Origin: Salvia splendens
Taxonomy: Eukaryota; Streptophyta; Magnoliopsida; Lamiales; Lamiaceae
Direction of reading: 5' to 3'
Length of the DNA stretch: 64,000 nt
Assembly: GCF_004379255.2 (NCBI RefSeq)
Contig: NC_056036.1
Location: forward strand, 41,193,576 to 41,257,575
Part shown: positions 52,989-64,000 of the stretch, piece by piece
Position numbering within the stretch: the stretch's first letter is position 1
Layout: every line of letters starts with the position of its first letter
Translations under genes and position numbers: made by a program
Notes under the pieces: model-generated
Told to the model about the DNA's origin: nothing
What the model saw: only the letters and a program-made list of their open reading frames with translations
Databases searched by the model: none

Positions 52989-53658
52989 CTGAGGCTAACA
53001 TGGAGGGTTGTCAGGTTTTGACTATAAGTTTTGATTTTTGAATCGTAACATGTGCATTTTGGATTAATCGGAATCAACATATCGGTTCTACTGGTCCAGT
53101 TTCAATTTTAACAATTTTGAACTGTGAACCGAAATTTAATCGGTGGTCTCCATCTAATATCAAGAATTAACGATTTTGGCAAAATATCGAAAAATAGTCA
53201 AAAATCGGCCCAAAATATTGGTTTTTAGTTCAAACCCAAAATTACATATAGGACTTTTTGATCTAGTTATAGTTCCACTTCCATCAAAATAAAAAACAAT
53301 GGCCAGCAACCCTACTAGCATGTAATAATGAAGCAAGCCATTACAAGTATACGAAGAGTCATAGTCTATTCATGTCAATGGCAGATCTAAGAAGATGAAT
53401 TCGTAAAGTTGAATTAGTGAATAAAACTGTAATTGACACCAGAAGTCAAAATGCAAATGTCAAATGAATAACAAAGTCAACTTCAAATCCAAAAATTTGG
53501 GGCAGAATTATCACCATCAGACTAGCGCAATTCTAAAACCGAATTTAATGGAGTTTACGTCTTATAAATAGACGAGGGATGAGTCGATCGACCGGACCCT
53601 ACTATAGATACAATACAACGGAACAATGGCTTTCACAAGTACCACTCATTTCTAATAA
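52989..53658. other. Intergenic spacer between two DNA transposons
   Basis: No gene or repeat boundary recognised. AT-rich, with CCGAAATTTAATCGG-type short palindromic phrases near 53130 only. Confidence 0.35.
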
Positions 53659-54076
53659 GAGCATCTCCAATGCACGGATGTCCCCCTCGGACATCCACTA
53701 GGACTTCCCGAAAACACCTCATGTCACGTCACTACGACTTCTCATCCCACTGCCACGTCACTAGGACTTCCCGTGCACAATCCGTCATTCCCATCGCCCT
53801 TCCCACTAGGACTTCCTGCAATAAAAAAATCACAAATTCACAAATAAAGCAATTTACGTTTACGGAAATAAAATTGCAACACGAATACGAACGGGAAAAA
53901 TTAACAACTTCATTAAAAAAAATTAATATCGGACATCCGCCCGCCCGTCGCCCTGACGTTCGAGGACATCCGACGTCCTTACGGGACGTCCGTATCTGAG
54001 TTGCTTCGTTACAATGGCGGACGTCCCGATCGCCCGTCGCAGATGTCCGACCAGACGTCCGCCATTGGAGATGCTA
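53659..54076. mobile_element. PIF/Harbinger-like MITE (418 bp)
   Basis: TAA target duplications at 53656-53658 and 54077-54079. Ends GAGCATCTCCAATG and, reversed, TAGCATCTCCAATGG. Interior has repeated CACTAGGACTTCCCG and GGACGTCCG motifs. Confidence 0.85.
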
Positions 54077-55690
54077 TAAGATAGTGTAGCATCCATTGAT
54101 GCTCGTGCCATCTCTCTCCAATCTTTTTGCTCTGAAAATTTCAAACTCCCATCACTCTCAACTTTTTACTTTTTTTGAGATAGAGAATATACTTTAATGC
54201 ATGTGAGTAACGTCTTTACTCTTGGAGTTATCACTAATTACATTATTATATGCTGTAAAATAAATTAATGTGGAGCCTAACATGAATCAAACATTGAAGT
54301 TAATGCATTGTTTGGATGCTAATGGAAAATGCACGTGCCACCCTCACTAGTGCCATTATATTAGGGAATGCAATAAAATATAACAAAAGATTTTTAGTTC
54401 GAAAAAAAATAAAAAAAATAAAGGACATATATAATGCCAAGATGTGGGACTCATCATTCTATTAATATATCCAAAATTGTACCACTCGTCCACTCCAATT
54501 AATGTAAATATTTGTGCCCATCCATCCCATGTGAAATATCTCAGAAATTAATTAATATCCCAAAAATGGCCCCTTTAATCTGACATACTAATTTACCATA
54601 TATTCTGAAAACTCACATGTCATTCTTGATTTTTTTTGGTGCTCAATCTCACTTATCATTGCAATTTAATCAATCTTGATTATGTTTTTCATTTCTTGAA
54701 CTTTATATTTCAAATAGCAAATTGTCTGAAAACGTGAAATTTGATCACCGTCCAGTAACTTCCAAAATTGATCATAAAGATCATAAAGTTAAAATTTATT
54801 GTCAATTACCTAACACCAATATTTTTTGGTGAAACTGTACGTGATATAGAAACCGAGAAATGATGTGTGAACATTAATATCGCCGATGTATTACACGATT
54901 TCGTCTACTCATAAAGAAAACAACACCCTTTGGTTCAGGATAACATCAAGAATATATATTACTACGTGTAATATAATTGAAAACCAATTCAATATTCATA
55001 ATTTTTTCTCGACTAGTTTTCAAAGTTGTAGCACAAAGTGTTACACAAATATGGGCGGTTATTTGTTTTTTCTCACAAGTCACAATCAATTTAGAGATGT
55101 GTTGGGCTTCTATTAAAAAAAATATACATATATATTCCTCAAAAGGCAGTGCTTGCCTCGCTACAATAACTAAAACAAATAATTTCTCCGTCTCGTATTT
55201 ATAGTTCATTTTAAGAATTTAGAATTTATTCAACTTTATAAAGAAAATTGAGAAAAGAAGTTAATGTGATCCCACCTTTATAGAAACAATTATATAAAAA
55301 ATAAATGAGATTAGTATTAATTTAAGAACGTACTACAAAAATAGTCAAATGGGATATTCTACATGGACGGTGTCAAAGGATTACTTAATTTTCCTAACAT
55401 CATTTCAATTTTGATAATCACTCAAAAGAATCTCATTTAAAAGTGGAAACGCATTTGAATTTTTTGGTATTGAGTCTTGATAATGTGAAAGAAATGTAAA
55501 TATAATTATTTACGAGTTGATGGCGACACTGAGACCTCTTCCCAAGATTCCAAAGTTGTACAACAATCTATGCATTTTTTACTGCTTTTTGCCTGGTATC
55601 CTTTTTACTACCTCACCATGCAATAAAATACTTATGCAAATATCATTAAAATAATGCTAGTTTTCATAAACTAGTCGGTCCATCTCTACC
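54077..55690. other. AT-rich intergenic region
   Basis: No gene supported; a Stowaway-like end (TTTCTCCGTCTCGTATTTAT near 55181) without a clear partner. Confidence 0.35.
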
Positions 55691-55824
55691 TTCATTCTCT
55701 GCACCATTTGATTGTGCTCACTCCTTCAAGCAGAAATTAAATGTATGTGCTTTTCCTAAACTGATTTTGGGAGAATATTAATGTTCATTTTTATGCTTTC
55801 TTAGATGCTTTGTGGAGTAATTAG

Positions 55825-56900
55825 TTGTGAATAATGTGATTATATTTACTCAAAACAAAAAAAATGAATCTTTACTTTGTTTTTGTGCATTTGAGATTGT
55901 AAGAGCTGAGCCATGTGCCTTGATTGGGTGTGTTTATGATTTCAGATTTATCTTTCAAGTTGGGGTTTGATTTTACATCAATCTTGAAATTTCTTTGAGT
56001 TGCTTTAAGTTTGAGTTTGCATAAATCTTGAAATTTCTGTGTGTGTGTGTGAAGTAGTTATGAATAATGTGATTATATTTTCTCAAAAATAAAAATAAAA
56101 ATTGAATCTTTACTGTGTTTTTGTGCATTTGAGTTTAAAGAGTTGAGCTATGTGCCTTCATTTTCATTTTGGTGTGTTATGATTCCAGATTTATTTTTCA
56201 AGTTGGTATTTTTTTAATAGATTGTTGTCTTGTATTTTGGCAAGGATTTTTGTCTGACTGGATTATCAAGTTAGTAATTTTCGCAGGTGTGATGTGAAGT
56301 AATTAGCTGTGAATAATGTGATTATTTTTACTCATAACAGAAAAAAAAATTGAATCTTTACTCTCTGTTGTTGTGCATTTGAGATTGAACGAGTTGTGCT
56401 ATCTGTGTGCCTTGATTTTGGTGTTTTATGTTTTCATCTTTCAAGTTGGTATTTTTTATAATGGGTTATTGTCTATTTTTGCTTGTTATTTACTCAAAAC
56501 ACATTGCAGATATTCATCCTGAGATCTGGATCGTTTTCTTGAACTTGTCATCATGGAAATGGGGTTTTATTTTACATAAATCTTGAAATTGCCATCAACT
56601 TGGTATTTTTATCATATGTGTGAAGTAAGTAGTAGTTATTAGTAATGTGCTTATATTTACTCAACCCCCCCCCCCCAAAAAAAAATTGAATCTTTGCTGT
56701 GTTGTTGTGCATTTGAGATTGAAAGAGTGAGCTCTGTGCCTTGTTTTTGGTGTGTTATGATTTCAAATTTATCTTTCAAATTGGCATTTTTGTAATGGAG
56801 TTTTGTGTGATTGGATTGTTGTTTACTCAAACCCACCAAAAATTCAATCTTTACTGCATTTGAGATTAAAAGAGATGTGTTATTCAAATTTATCTTTCAA
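55825..56900 (+). repeat. Degenerate tandem repeats upstream of the remorin gene
   Basis: At least four or five diverged copies of a 170-330 bp segment, marked by AATAATGTGATTATATTTAC, then GAATCTTTACT, TTGTGCATTTGAGATTG, GTGCCTTGATTTTGG and TTATCTTTCAAGTTGG, occur at about 55825, 56052, 56309, 56637 and 56813. A 13-C run followed by A9 lies at about 56665. This may be 5' leader or intron sequence of the remorin gene. Confidence 0.7.
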
Positions 56901-57090
56901 GTTGGTATTTTTCTAATGGATTGTTGTCTATTTTTGCTTAATTTTTGGCATGAATTTTGGTCTCTAATTGGATTGTTGTTTGCTCGAAACACAGTGCAGA
57001 TATTCATCCTGATTTCTGGTTCACTTTCTTGAAAAACATGAAAGATTTTCGGGGGATTTAAGATTGAGAGAGAGGTGTAAGAAGTAAGTG

Positions 57091-58491
57091 ATGAGATCCA
57101 TAGAGGATAAAGGGTGCTTGACACAAGAAGCTGCAGCTGGTGGTGCTAGTTGTATGAGCTTCGAGTTCAAGAGCAACGGCCTCACACTCACTCGTAGTGC
57201 TTCCCACCATCATCGAACGTCCTTAGGAAAACCCACTCCATCGAAATGGGACGACGCCCAGAAGTGGCTCGTCAATCTCTCCAGAGGGGAGAAGAATCCC
57301 ACCAAGGCCTCTCCCCGGAACTCCAATGCCGATGACCGGAGACTGATAGCCCCTCCCGTTCCCAAGAAGGACTACCCGAGTGAGGATGAGGAGGACGAGG
57401 AGGGGGCGAATGCCTCGAGTGGCGTTGATCAGTTTGATGTGGAGACGAAGAATGTGGACTGTGATGAGTCTGTGTGGAGGATCAATAGGCCAGCTAGTAG
57501 TTGCAAATCGGTCGTTAGGTCGATTTGTGTGAGGGATATGGGGACCGAGATGACGCCAATGGCGAGCCAGGAGCCGTCTAGGACAGCCACCCCGATCAGG
57601 GCCACCACCCCGGCTGCAAGAAGCCCTGTTTCTTCAGGGACCTCGACTCCAGCCAGGGGCCAGAATGGGGCAATGACGGTTGAGAATGGCCAGCCCGTTG
57701 CATCTCCCGTTGACCGGAGAGGAGAAGGCCTTGATGGCGTGGACGTGCTGGAAAATAAAACGGATGATCAGTCTAGTAAGACGAATCCTCTGGAAACCCG
57801 AGCAGTGGCTTGGGATGAGGCCGAGCGTGCCAAATACATGGCAAGGTAGATAAAAAGTACTCTCTCCGTCCTTTAAAAGTAGCAACTATTTCCATTTTAG
57901 TCCGTCTTTTAATATTATGCACTTTCTACTTTAGGGAACTTTTTTTCTCTCTAATGAGGTGCGTTAAAACTCGTGTCATTTCAAAAGTTGTTTTTAAAAG
58001 ACAAATGGAGTAGAAATTTTGAGCTTGTTTGATCCTTGAAATGTATTGTCAATCTGATATACTTTACCCGAAGTAGACGACTTGCTCATTTTCCAATGTT
58101 CGTGGTGTATAGGTTTAAACGGGAAGAAGTGAAGATTCAAGCATGGGAAAATCATCAGAAGAGGAAAGCCGAAATGCAGATGAGGAAAGTCGAGGTAACA
58201 TCCTCTCCAATTGTTCGTGTTCCTTTTACGTTCTTGTAGTTTAGTGTCTAACGAATTGGCAAACTTCGTCTTTAGGTGAAAGCCGAGAGGCTGAAGTCTC
58301 GAGCACAGGAGAAGTGCACAAACAAGTTGGCAGCAACTCGAAGGATAGCGGAGGAGAAACGTGCCAATGCTGAGGCAGATTTGAACGAGAAGGCAGTGAA
58401 GACTTCTCAACGGGCGGACTACATAAGGAGGACGGGACATCTCCCATCTTCATTCTCGTTCACGTTCAAGCTGCCTTCATTGTGCTGGTAG
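57091..58491 (+). CDS. Remorin family protein (350 aa)
   Basis: Plant-specific protein of the inner plasma membrane leaflet that marks nanodomains and takes part in signalling and symbiosis or defence responses. Three exons (57091-57845, 58113-58194, 58276-58491) give 350 residues. The long N-terminal region is disordered, with SKWDDAQKWLVNLSRGEK, an acidic YPSEDEEDEEG stretch and TPIRATTPAARSPVSSGTST. The C-terminal third is the Remorin_C domain: AVAWDEAERAKYMARFKREE, VKIQAWENHQKRKAEMQMRK, and RIAEEKRANAEADLNEKAVK, a predicted coiled coil. It ends FTFKLPSLCW with a Cys near the end, as in remorin anchors. The long N-terminus fits a long-N-terminus remorin subgroup. The ATG at 57091 is used because a GTG lies just upstream. 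A MITE occupies intron 1. Confidence 0.95.
57860..58010. mobile_element. Stowaway-like MITE (151 bp) in remorin intron 1
   Basis: TA-flanked; ends CTCTCTCCGTCCTTTAAAAG and, reversed, CTCCATTTGTCTTTTAAAA. It starts 15 bp after the 5' splice site of the intron, leaving the donor intact. Confidence 0.75.
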
Positions 58492-58758
58492 CACAAGTCA
58501 CCATTTGTATGTACATGGCACTATAAGAAGTGTACTTAATACTATAAAACTCTGTTTTCTATGGATATTGCACCAAGTTCAATATGTGTTGGTTTGATGT
58601 ATGATTTTTCTTTGCTTTTTTTTTTGCAATTTCAGTGTTTGGTGGTTTAGTTCAATTTCAGTATTACTAGTAGCACAATGTGATATGCATAGATTAAGAA
58701 ATTTTTAAACATTGATTTTAGATTGTAAATTAATTAACCGAAATTAGAAACAATATCA

Positions 58759-59352
58759 TTATATAAAATTGTAAACACTTGTCTGTCTGTGTAGGTCGTT
58801 GATCTGAAATGGGTCGGTTCTGCTTCCATAAGTGACGGCAAGGCCCTCCCATAGGTCCATTGTTGTCGCATACTGTGATACCTCATTCACAAGATCGGGA
58901 CTGATGTTGTTGACTATCCAACTGAAGATGCAATGATCGCGTTGTTGCCATTGCTGATACGAGGGGTTAGATCGAAGAGGGGGATTTGACAATCCGTCAA
59001 TGTGAGACGTCAATCCTTTCCCTTCGATTGCCTTATCGATCATATTAGCCCATAGTGGATAGTTTTCTCCATCTAGTTTGGGCGTGAGGGTAATGTCGCC
59101 CAATGATTCAGGGCTATGGGGCTTCGTTTCTGCGGTTGGATTTTTTGGCAAGGCAGAAATTCTGCGAATTGCGCGGCTAGTTCTGGAGGGAACATCGGCG
59201 AGCTTTTGCTCGATGTCTCCATGGTAGGTTTTTCAGAATCGGTATACTCTGAATCTGACATGGTTTTGGTTTGTGCAGATACAGGAAGCCGAGAAAGGTT
59301 ATGGATAATGATGATTTTGTTCTGAGTCCTCACCCGCTCATGATACCATAAT
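58759..59352 (-). pseudogene. Copia gag fragment with primer-binding site
   Basis: On the minus strand, LTR-like sequence ends TCTCTCTTTTTCA and is followed by TTATGGTATCATGAGC, a variant of the tRNA-Met primer-binding site. Next comes a frame with MSDSEYTDSEKPTMETSS, and, after a frameshift near 59100-59150, KLDGENYPLWANMIDKAIEG, QQWQQRDHCIFSWIVNNISP and MDLWEGLAVTYGSR, typical of copia gag (UBN2 type). Everything beyond about 58750 is missing. It is independent of the 40-44 kb element and in the opposite orientation. Confidence 0.82.
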
Positions 59353-59498
59353 GAAAAAGAGAGATTAGGGTAATTCTTGTATATTGATTGTAATCGATTC
59401 TTCCCTGGTTATAGAGTGATACAAATTTATTTTTAGTAGAGAATAATCTATTATAATGTGTATCAATTACAAATCAATTATCAATTTTCCCTTTTATA

Positions 59499-59710
59499 CT
59501 CTTCTCGTCATTTGGTATGTTTTGTTTTTGGTAAGTTTGACACGGACCTCATATTCCACTAAATCATTCATACTCACATTTTATTATAAAATAAAACTAA
59601 TATATAAAAGTAGGACTCACATTCCACTTACTTTTTCAACTCACTTTTCATTACATTTCTTAAAACTCATATCCGATCAAAGTGGGACAATATTTGGGGG
59701 ACGGAGGGAG
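59499..59710. mobile_element. Stowaway-like MITE (212 bp)
   Basis: TA-flanked with right end GACGGAGGGAG; interior phrases ATTCATACTCACATTTTATT and CATTACATTTCTTAAAACTC match the outer MITE at 39605-40114 without that copy's insertion. The left end (CTCTTCTCGTCATTTGG) is partly decayed. Confidence 0.7.
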
Positions 59711-62700
59711 TAACTAATTTAAAGTCTTAGACACATGGAGCATTAGTTTCTGAATTCGGCATAGCAAAGTTTTATTTTCACGTTTTAAATTGATTTTGAT
59801 GATCGATTGATTCAGGCTTAGTCTGTCAAATCCATAATTTAATAGCTACTTAAGTTTGACAATTATAAATACATATTGACAACTCGAATTGAAGATTGAT
59901 TTATTAAATTTTGTACTACTACGAATTAATTGAACTGATTTCGACTTCTTATCATCCTCCCTTTTCTTTCAATGTGTGTAAATTTGATGATGAATGCCTG
60001 AATGGTGTATTTAAATGCATGTGAAGTACGTACTTTGGATTATAAGATTAAAAAAATAAAATTAACTAATCATATTAAATTTTTCCATAACTTTATTATA
60101 TGCATGGTAAAATATATTGAAATGGAAAATTGAAAAAATTATATTGCGGTGAAAAATTAAAACACAAATGATGTAGTAGTATAAGTTCAAACATGGTAGT
60201 AAAATATTTCGCATTTGTTTTATTATATTAACTAGTATCCACCCACGTGCCATGCACGAACCCAAATATTTTTCAGAAACGAATAATGAGGAAAAAAATC
60301 TAAACGCCAAATATGATGACTTCTCAAAGGAAAGTAAAGACTAAAACATTAATAAATTGAGCAAACACCCATGCAATGCTCGGAAATTAATTTATTTTAT
60401 ATTAGTTCAAAATTTAAAAATTAAGTAATATATATGCCATAAAATAATATAAATAGATATGTGTGCAACAACAATTTAGCCTTATACAAAATAAAGGAAA
60501 AAAGTGAATTTAAAAAGTATATTCACAAATAATACTGACACACTATAAAAGTGAATTTATTAATATAATAATTGGTCACTAATAGAAGAGAGAAAATATA
60601 TATGGTAGTAGTTTAATTTAATTATCTATTCCACTACATTATCAAATTGTTAATTATGTACTATTTATTTAACTTTTTACAATTAAATTATTACCACTAA
60701 AACTTCCATCATATAGTTAGATTTATAATAAAATATAAAACCCTAACCCCTAAACCTTAAATAATAAACTCATATCATAATAATTGAAAACCCCTTTTTG
60801 ACCTCTATCAATCTTCTTTTAAAATATTTTCACTTCTTTCATTTATTTATCATAAGAATCTTTTGATTTCTCTCACTAATGACATGATTTTATAGCAATT
60901 ATATGACTTTATGTTAATTTTTTTTATCATTTTTTCGCATAATTTTATATCACATTGATAAATAAACTTGTAGTATTTTTCATTGTAATCTTACGTCGAA
61001 GGAGAGAACAACATAAATAAACATGTAATCTATGAATGCTTGTCATAATCTCTTCATATCATGCAAATAATTTTCACATTCATCAGCAAATATTCTTAGT
61101 TAAAGAACTGTTAATATAGTGCTTTTTGTATACAAATCACGTGTATAAACAATTTTATAAACAATTTCTACCTAACACTAAATTAAACTATATTTTCACT
61201 TTGTCACCAATAATTATCATATTAATAAAGTAATGTCATGTGTTGAATTATTTCCTAATTTTAACTAAATTTGTTAATATCTAATTGTTGTTTACATATA
61301 TAATTATTTTTTTATGTAGTGTAGATATTGGATTATTATAAAGTAAATTAAGATCAATGTTTTATTATACGATTTAATTATCCACAAATCAAGATAATTT
61401 AATTGATTTAAAATGGAAGGTACTCTAATTATTTCCCCATATCTCCAAATTTAAATGACATAGTAAAACCTCTCACTCACTCCACTTAATAACACATTTT
61501 TAGGCCTTTAATTATACATTTTAATTTAATATTGGAGTGCTTATATATTTTGTATATAGGCCTTTTTTAGTCGTTTGTAATAGTGGGCTCAAAAATAAAA
61601 TTTAAGGGCTGGGCTGCGGATTTTCATTTTCAATATTGGAATTTTAAAAAATTTATTTATTGAGTTTGTTGCATATGATAAGTGGAGTTAGTTTCTTAAA
61701 TCTCTTTATTTATATAGAGAACATTACCTTTTAGATGTTTCCAAATTCATTTGCTAGTATATTTTTAAAAAACGTGAAATTGATAATAACATTATGCTGG
61801 ATCAAATTTAATATTTAAATAATTAAAAATATATAATCAATCCGAATTTGGATCGATTATATTGAATAAATAAGTATTCAACACAATTTGAGTAAAACTA
61901 CCAAAATAAAAACCATCAAACTTGATTGGCATAAAGACAAAAAAGTAAATCAAAATTTTCTGGATATGAACTTAGAATAAAAGATGTTATGAAATCTCAT
62001 TCAAATAATTAAAACTACTAGTAAGTTGCGAAATTTAGAAAAATTAAAATTTAGTTGATTTTTGATTTTTCAAACGAAAAATATGTGTGAACTTTCTTCC
62101 AAAATTTCACTACAACGTTACTATTTTTTATTTCGAATCTCTTTGTAATGCCCATAATTCTATTCACATACCCCTCTCTGACTACTTCATGTTCTATCTC
62201 ATAAAAACTATGACATCGACGACCTTCCCTTAACAACATCGGCATTGCCTTCACCTAGTGGCGGATCCAGAATTTTTTATGGGGTGCGAAATAATTACAA
62301 CGACATATAGCTTCAATATTTGAATAAGCCTTTTTTTTCTCTTTGTCATTTTTCTGAATTAGAATCTTTATTTTTATTTTTTGTCATTAAACCGTTCATT
62401 GTAAATAAAAAAAAATATTCTTCTAGTGTTATTACTTGGATGATTATTTTTCTACTGTGCTGCAAAAGCATGATAGGAATGACTAAACTTGATTACCACG
62501 CTTGTAGATTCGTAAACCTAATTTATACGAATATTATCACCACATCTGGAAAAATTAATTTGGAGAACATTTTTGTTGAAAGAATAAAATATCAACTATA
62601 GTTTATTGTAAAAATTTAAAAATAACTTTCGTTTTGATGGTAATAATGGCCTGATTAGAAATCGCCTATAATAAAGATCAAAACAATATTTTATTATTTT

Positions 62701-62900
62701 TCAATATTGACATCTCCTTTGAGAAGATATTATATTTTGCCAAAATATTTTTTATCAATTCATGTTCCATTCAACAACAAAAAAAAACAGTCTTGAAATT
62801 TAAAATATTATTATAATGAAAAATAAATTAAATAATAAAGCACATTATAAAATGAAAGTTACCATAAATCCTGGAAATATCTAGTGGCCAAATTCACATT
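59711..62900. other. Long AT-rich intergenic region
   Basis: No gene supported in about 3 kb. AGTGGCGGATCCAGAATTTT at about 62257 followed by GGGGTGCG is a phrase I know from ends of plant repeats, so a transposon fragment is likely there. The 60-75 bp around 60740 contains AAAACCCTAACCCCTAAACC, a telomere-like motif. Confidence 0.4.
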
Positions 62901-62908
62901 TAAATAGA

Positions 62909-63472
62909 TGGAAAGCCCAATAATTTAGGTTCTGTTTTTAACGCCGTCGCAATTTGGCTCTCCTTCGTTACTCATTCATTGCATCTTATCTTCTAGCACC
63001 ATACGCCGCCGCCGCGCGCTTTCTTTCTCAATAATTTCCTTCGCAATCTTCACCGGTAAGCCTTTCAAATTTTCTGATAAAGCACGCGCGATAGCGGTGG
63101 AAGATAGATCGAAGAGATCGCGCGCTGATTGTTTTTTGGGGTACTGTATCTGTTTCCCGGTTTTGTTTGATTCTATTGTCCTTCAATTTTCTTCTGAGTC
63201 GGGAATTGTGCGTTGTCTGATTTGCTATTTTCTAGTTCCCGCTGCATCAAATCCTAATTTCGAATTCCGATTACGGAATCTGAGGAGAGGGAAAATTGGA
63301 TCGATTTGCTTCGTGAAAATTAGGGTTTTTTTTCTCTTTTCTCAATTTGAAGTAATTTAGATAGATCGGGCCTGGGTGAATCGGGGAAAATTCGTTTACC
63401 AACTTAATTTAGGAGACTTCTGTCAGGTCTAGGTTTTTTTTTGTGCATTCTAGCGGATTTTTAATCAGAATC
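62909..63472 (+). promoter_or_regulatory. Promoter, 5' UTR and 5'-UTR intron of the CDKG2-like gene
   Basis: TGGAAAGCCCAATAATTT (62909-62926) includes a site II-type TGGGCT (reverse) and is identical to the start of the 66-bp repeats at 1641-1970. A CCGCCGCCGCGCGC leader is followed by CTTCACCG/GTAAGCC (about 63055), and TTTTTAATCAG/AATC just before the ATG, which fits a 5'-UTR intron of about 410 bp. Confidence 0.55.
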
Positions 63473-64000
63473 ATGGCCGCTGGAAGGCACGGGGGTTATA
63501 GAGACAATGAATTCAGAGACCGTAAGACAGATTATGGAACAACGAGGAAGGAAATTGGCTCTTTAAATGGAGAATATGAGCGGGGCAGGAAAGGCAGTCG
63601 AGATTTTGATAGGGGTCAGATCCATGTTCGAGGCAGTCTCGAGTATCGGGATAGGGTCAGGCAAAGGGATGTAGGAGAAAGAGAGATGAGGAATGGTGGA
63701 CATCGCTCTACTTCTAGCAGGAGTGATTCAGGAAGTAGTGGTGGCGGGCCTAGGAGGTGTGGGTATGCAGTTCGCCCCGTGGATCGAGAGCCTGGGGAAC
63801 TGTCTAGTGATGGATCTGATGGTGCTACTGAGGCTGAAATTCAATGTAATAAAGAAACTGATGTTACAATATTGGATAATGGGAGACAGTTGTCACCTAT
63901 TCAAAATAAGAAGAGGAAGTTTTCCCCAATTGTTTGGGACAGAGATGATAAGGATGCCACTCGAACAATCAGAAGCACGAAAGTGTTGGAAAGTTGCAAC
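63473..64000 (+). CDS. CDKG2: Cyclin-dependent kinase G-2-like protein, N-terminal part
   Basis: The frame opens at ATG 63473 and stays open to the window edge (176 codons). It starts MAAGRHGGYRDNEFRDRKTD and continues with a charged Arg/Asp/Ser-rich region, RSDSGSSGGGPRRCGYAVRP, VDREPGELSSDGSDGA and KKRKFSPIVWDRDD. These match the N-terminal extension of plant CDKG2 (CDK11/PITSLRE type, partner of cyclin L) as I recall it; such kinases act in splicing and meiotic synapsis in the nucleus. The kinase domain would lie beyond the right edge and cannot be checked here. A 5'-UTR intron precedes the start. Confidence 0.85.
   Translation, partial: MAAGRHGGYRDNEFRDRKTDYGTTRKEIGSLNGEYERGRKGSRDFDRGQIHVRGSLEYRDRVRQRDVGEREMRNGGHRSTSSRSDSGSSGGGPRRCGYAVRPVDREPGELSSDGSDGATEAEIQCNKETDVTILDNGRQLSPIQNKKRKFSPIVWDRDDKDATRTIRSTKVLESCN

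Noticed and set aside
60740..60770. Telomere-like AAAACCCTAACCCCTAAACC stretch as an interstitial telomere
   Set aside because: Only two to three imperfect units; too short to support more than a chance or telo-box-like motif.

Overview
This is nuclear DNA from a flowering plant, almost certainly a eudicot. The evidence is AT-rich intergenic sequence, GT-AG introns, plant gene families (cytosolic GAPDH, plastid FabG with a transit peptide, remorin, PPR, CDKG-type kinase), telo-box/site II ribosomal-protein promoters, and many MITEs and Ty1/copia remnants. Placement near Lamiales is only a guess. Nothing bacterial or organellar was seen. Splice junctions were placed by eye from reading-frame continuity, so exon ends are predictions.

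Layout. 1-12.5 kb: two 40S ribosomal protein SA (RPSA) genes on the minus strand, the first cut by the window edge, flank a complete plus-strand cytosolic GAPDH gene. Three tRNA-Val(AAC)-like sequences lie here, and only the one at 12443-12516 looks functional. 12.8-15.0 kb: a six-exon conserved plant gene of unknown function. 15.6-20.5 kb: transposon-rich DNA with a PIF/Harbinger-like element and a 1.2-kb element with long inverted repeats. 20.5-22.0 kb: a frameshifted short PPR gene. 22.05-22.93 kb: a near-perfect 335-bp-arm hairpin made from the promoter and first codons of a Harbinger-like gene. 24.0-27.45 kb: plastid 3-oxoacyl-ACP reductase (minus). 28.75-31.25 kb: Iojap/RsfS-like ribosome silencing factor (minus). 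34.5-39.2 kb: a 1124-residue Ser/Pro-rich protein ending in a CaaX box (plus). 39.6-43.9 kb: nested Stowaway MITEs followed by a broken copia element. 44.0-45.8 kb: a DUF212 membrane protein gene with an in-frame TAG. 46.06-49.62 kb: an FAD-dependent monooxygenase (minus). 49.9-57 kb: MITEs and a 1.26-kb hAT-like element with a perfect 8-bp target duplication. 57.1-58.5 kb: a remorin gene. 58.7-59.4 kb: a copia gag remnant. 63.5 kb to the edge: the N-terminus of a CDKG2-like kinase.

The genes are unrelated housekeeping or plant-specific genes and form no pathway cluster. The most notable points are: (i) a fivefold 66-bp array of telo-box plus site II promoter elements upstream of one RPSA gene; (ii) the Harbinger-derived hairpin with a TATA box in each arm, laid out like a natural silencing locus; (iii) a GC-AG intron and a C-terminal frameshift in the RsfS-like gene; (iv) a premature TAG in the DUF212 gene that itself offers an in-frame rescue splice acceptor; and (v) a MITE-in-MITE insertion whose empty site can be read from a second copy in the same window.
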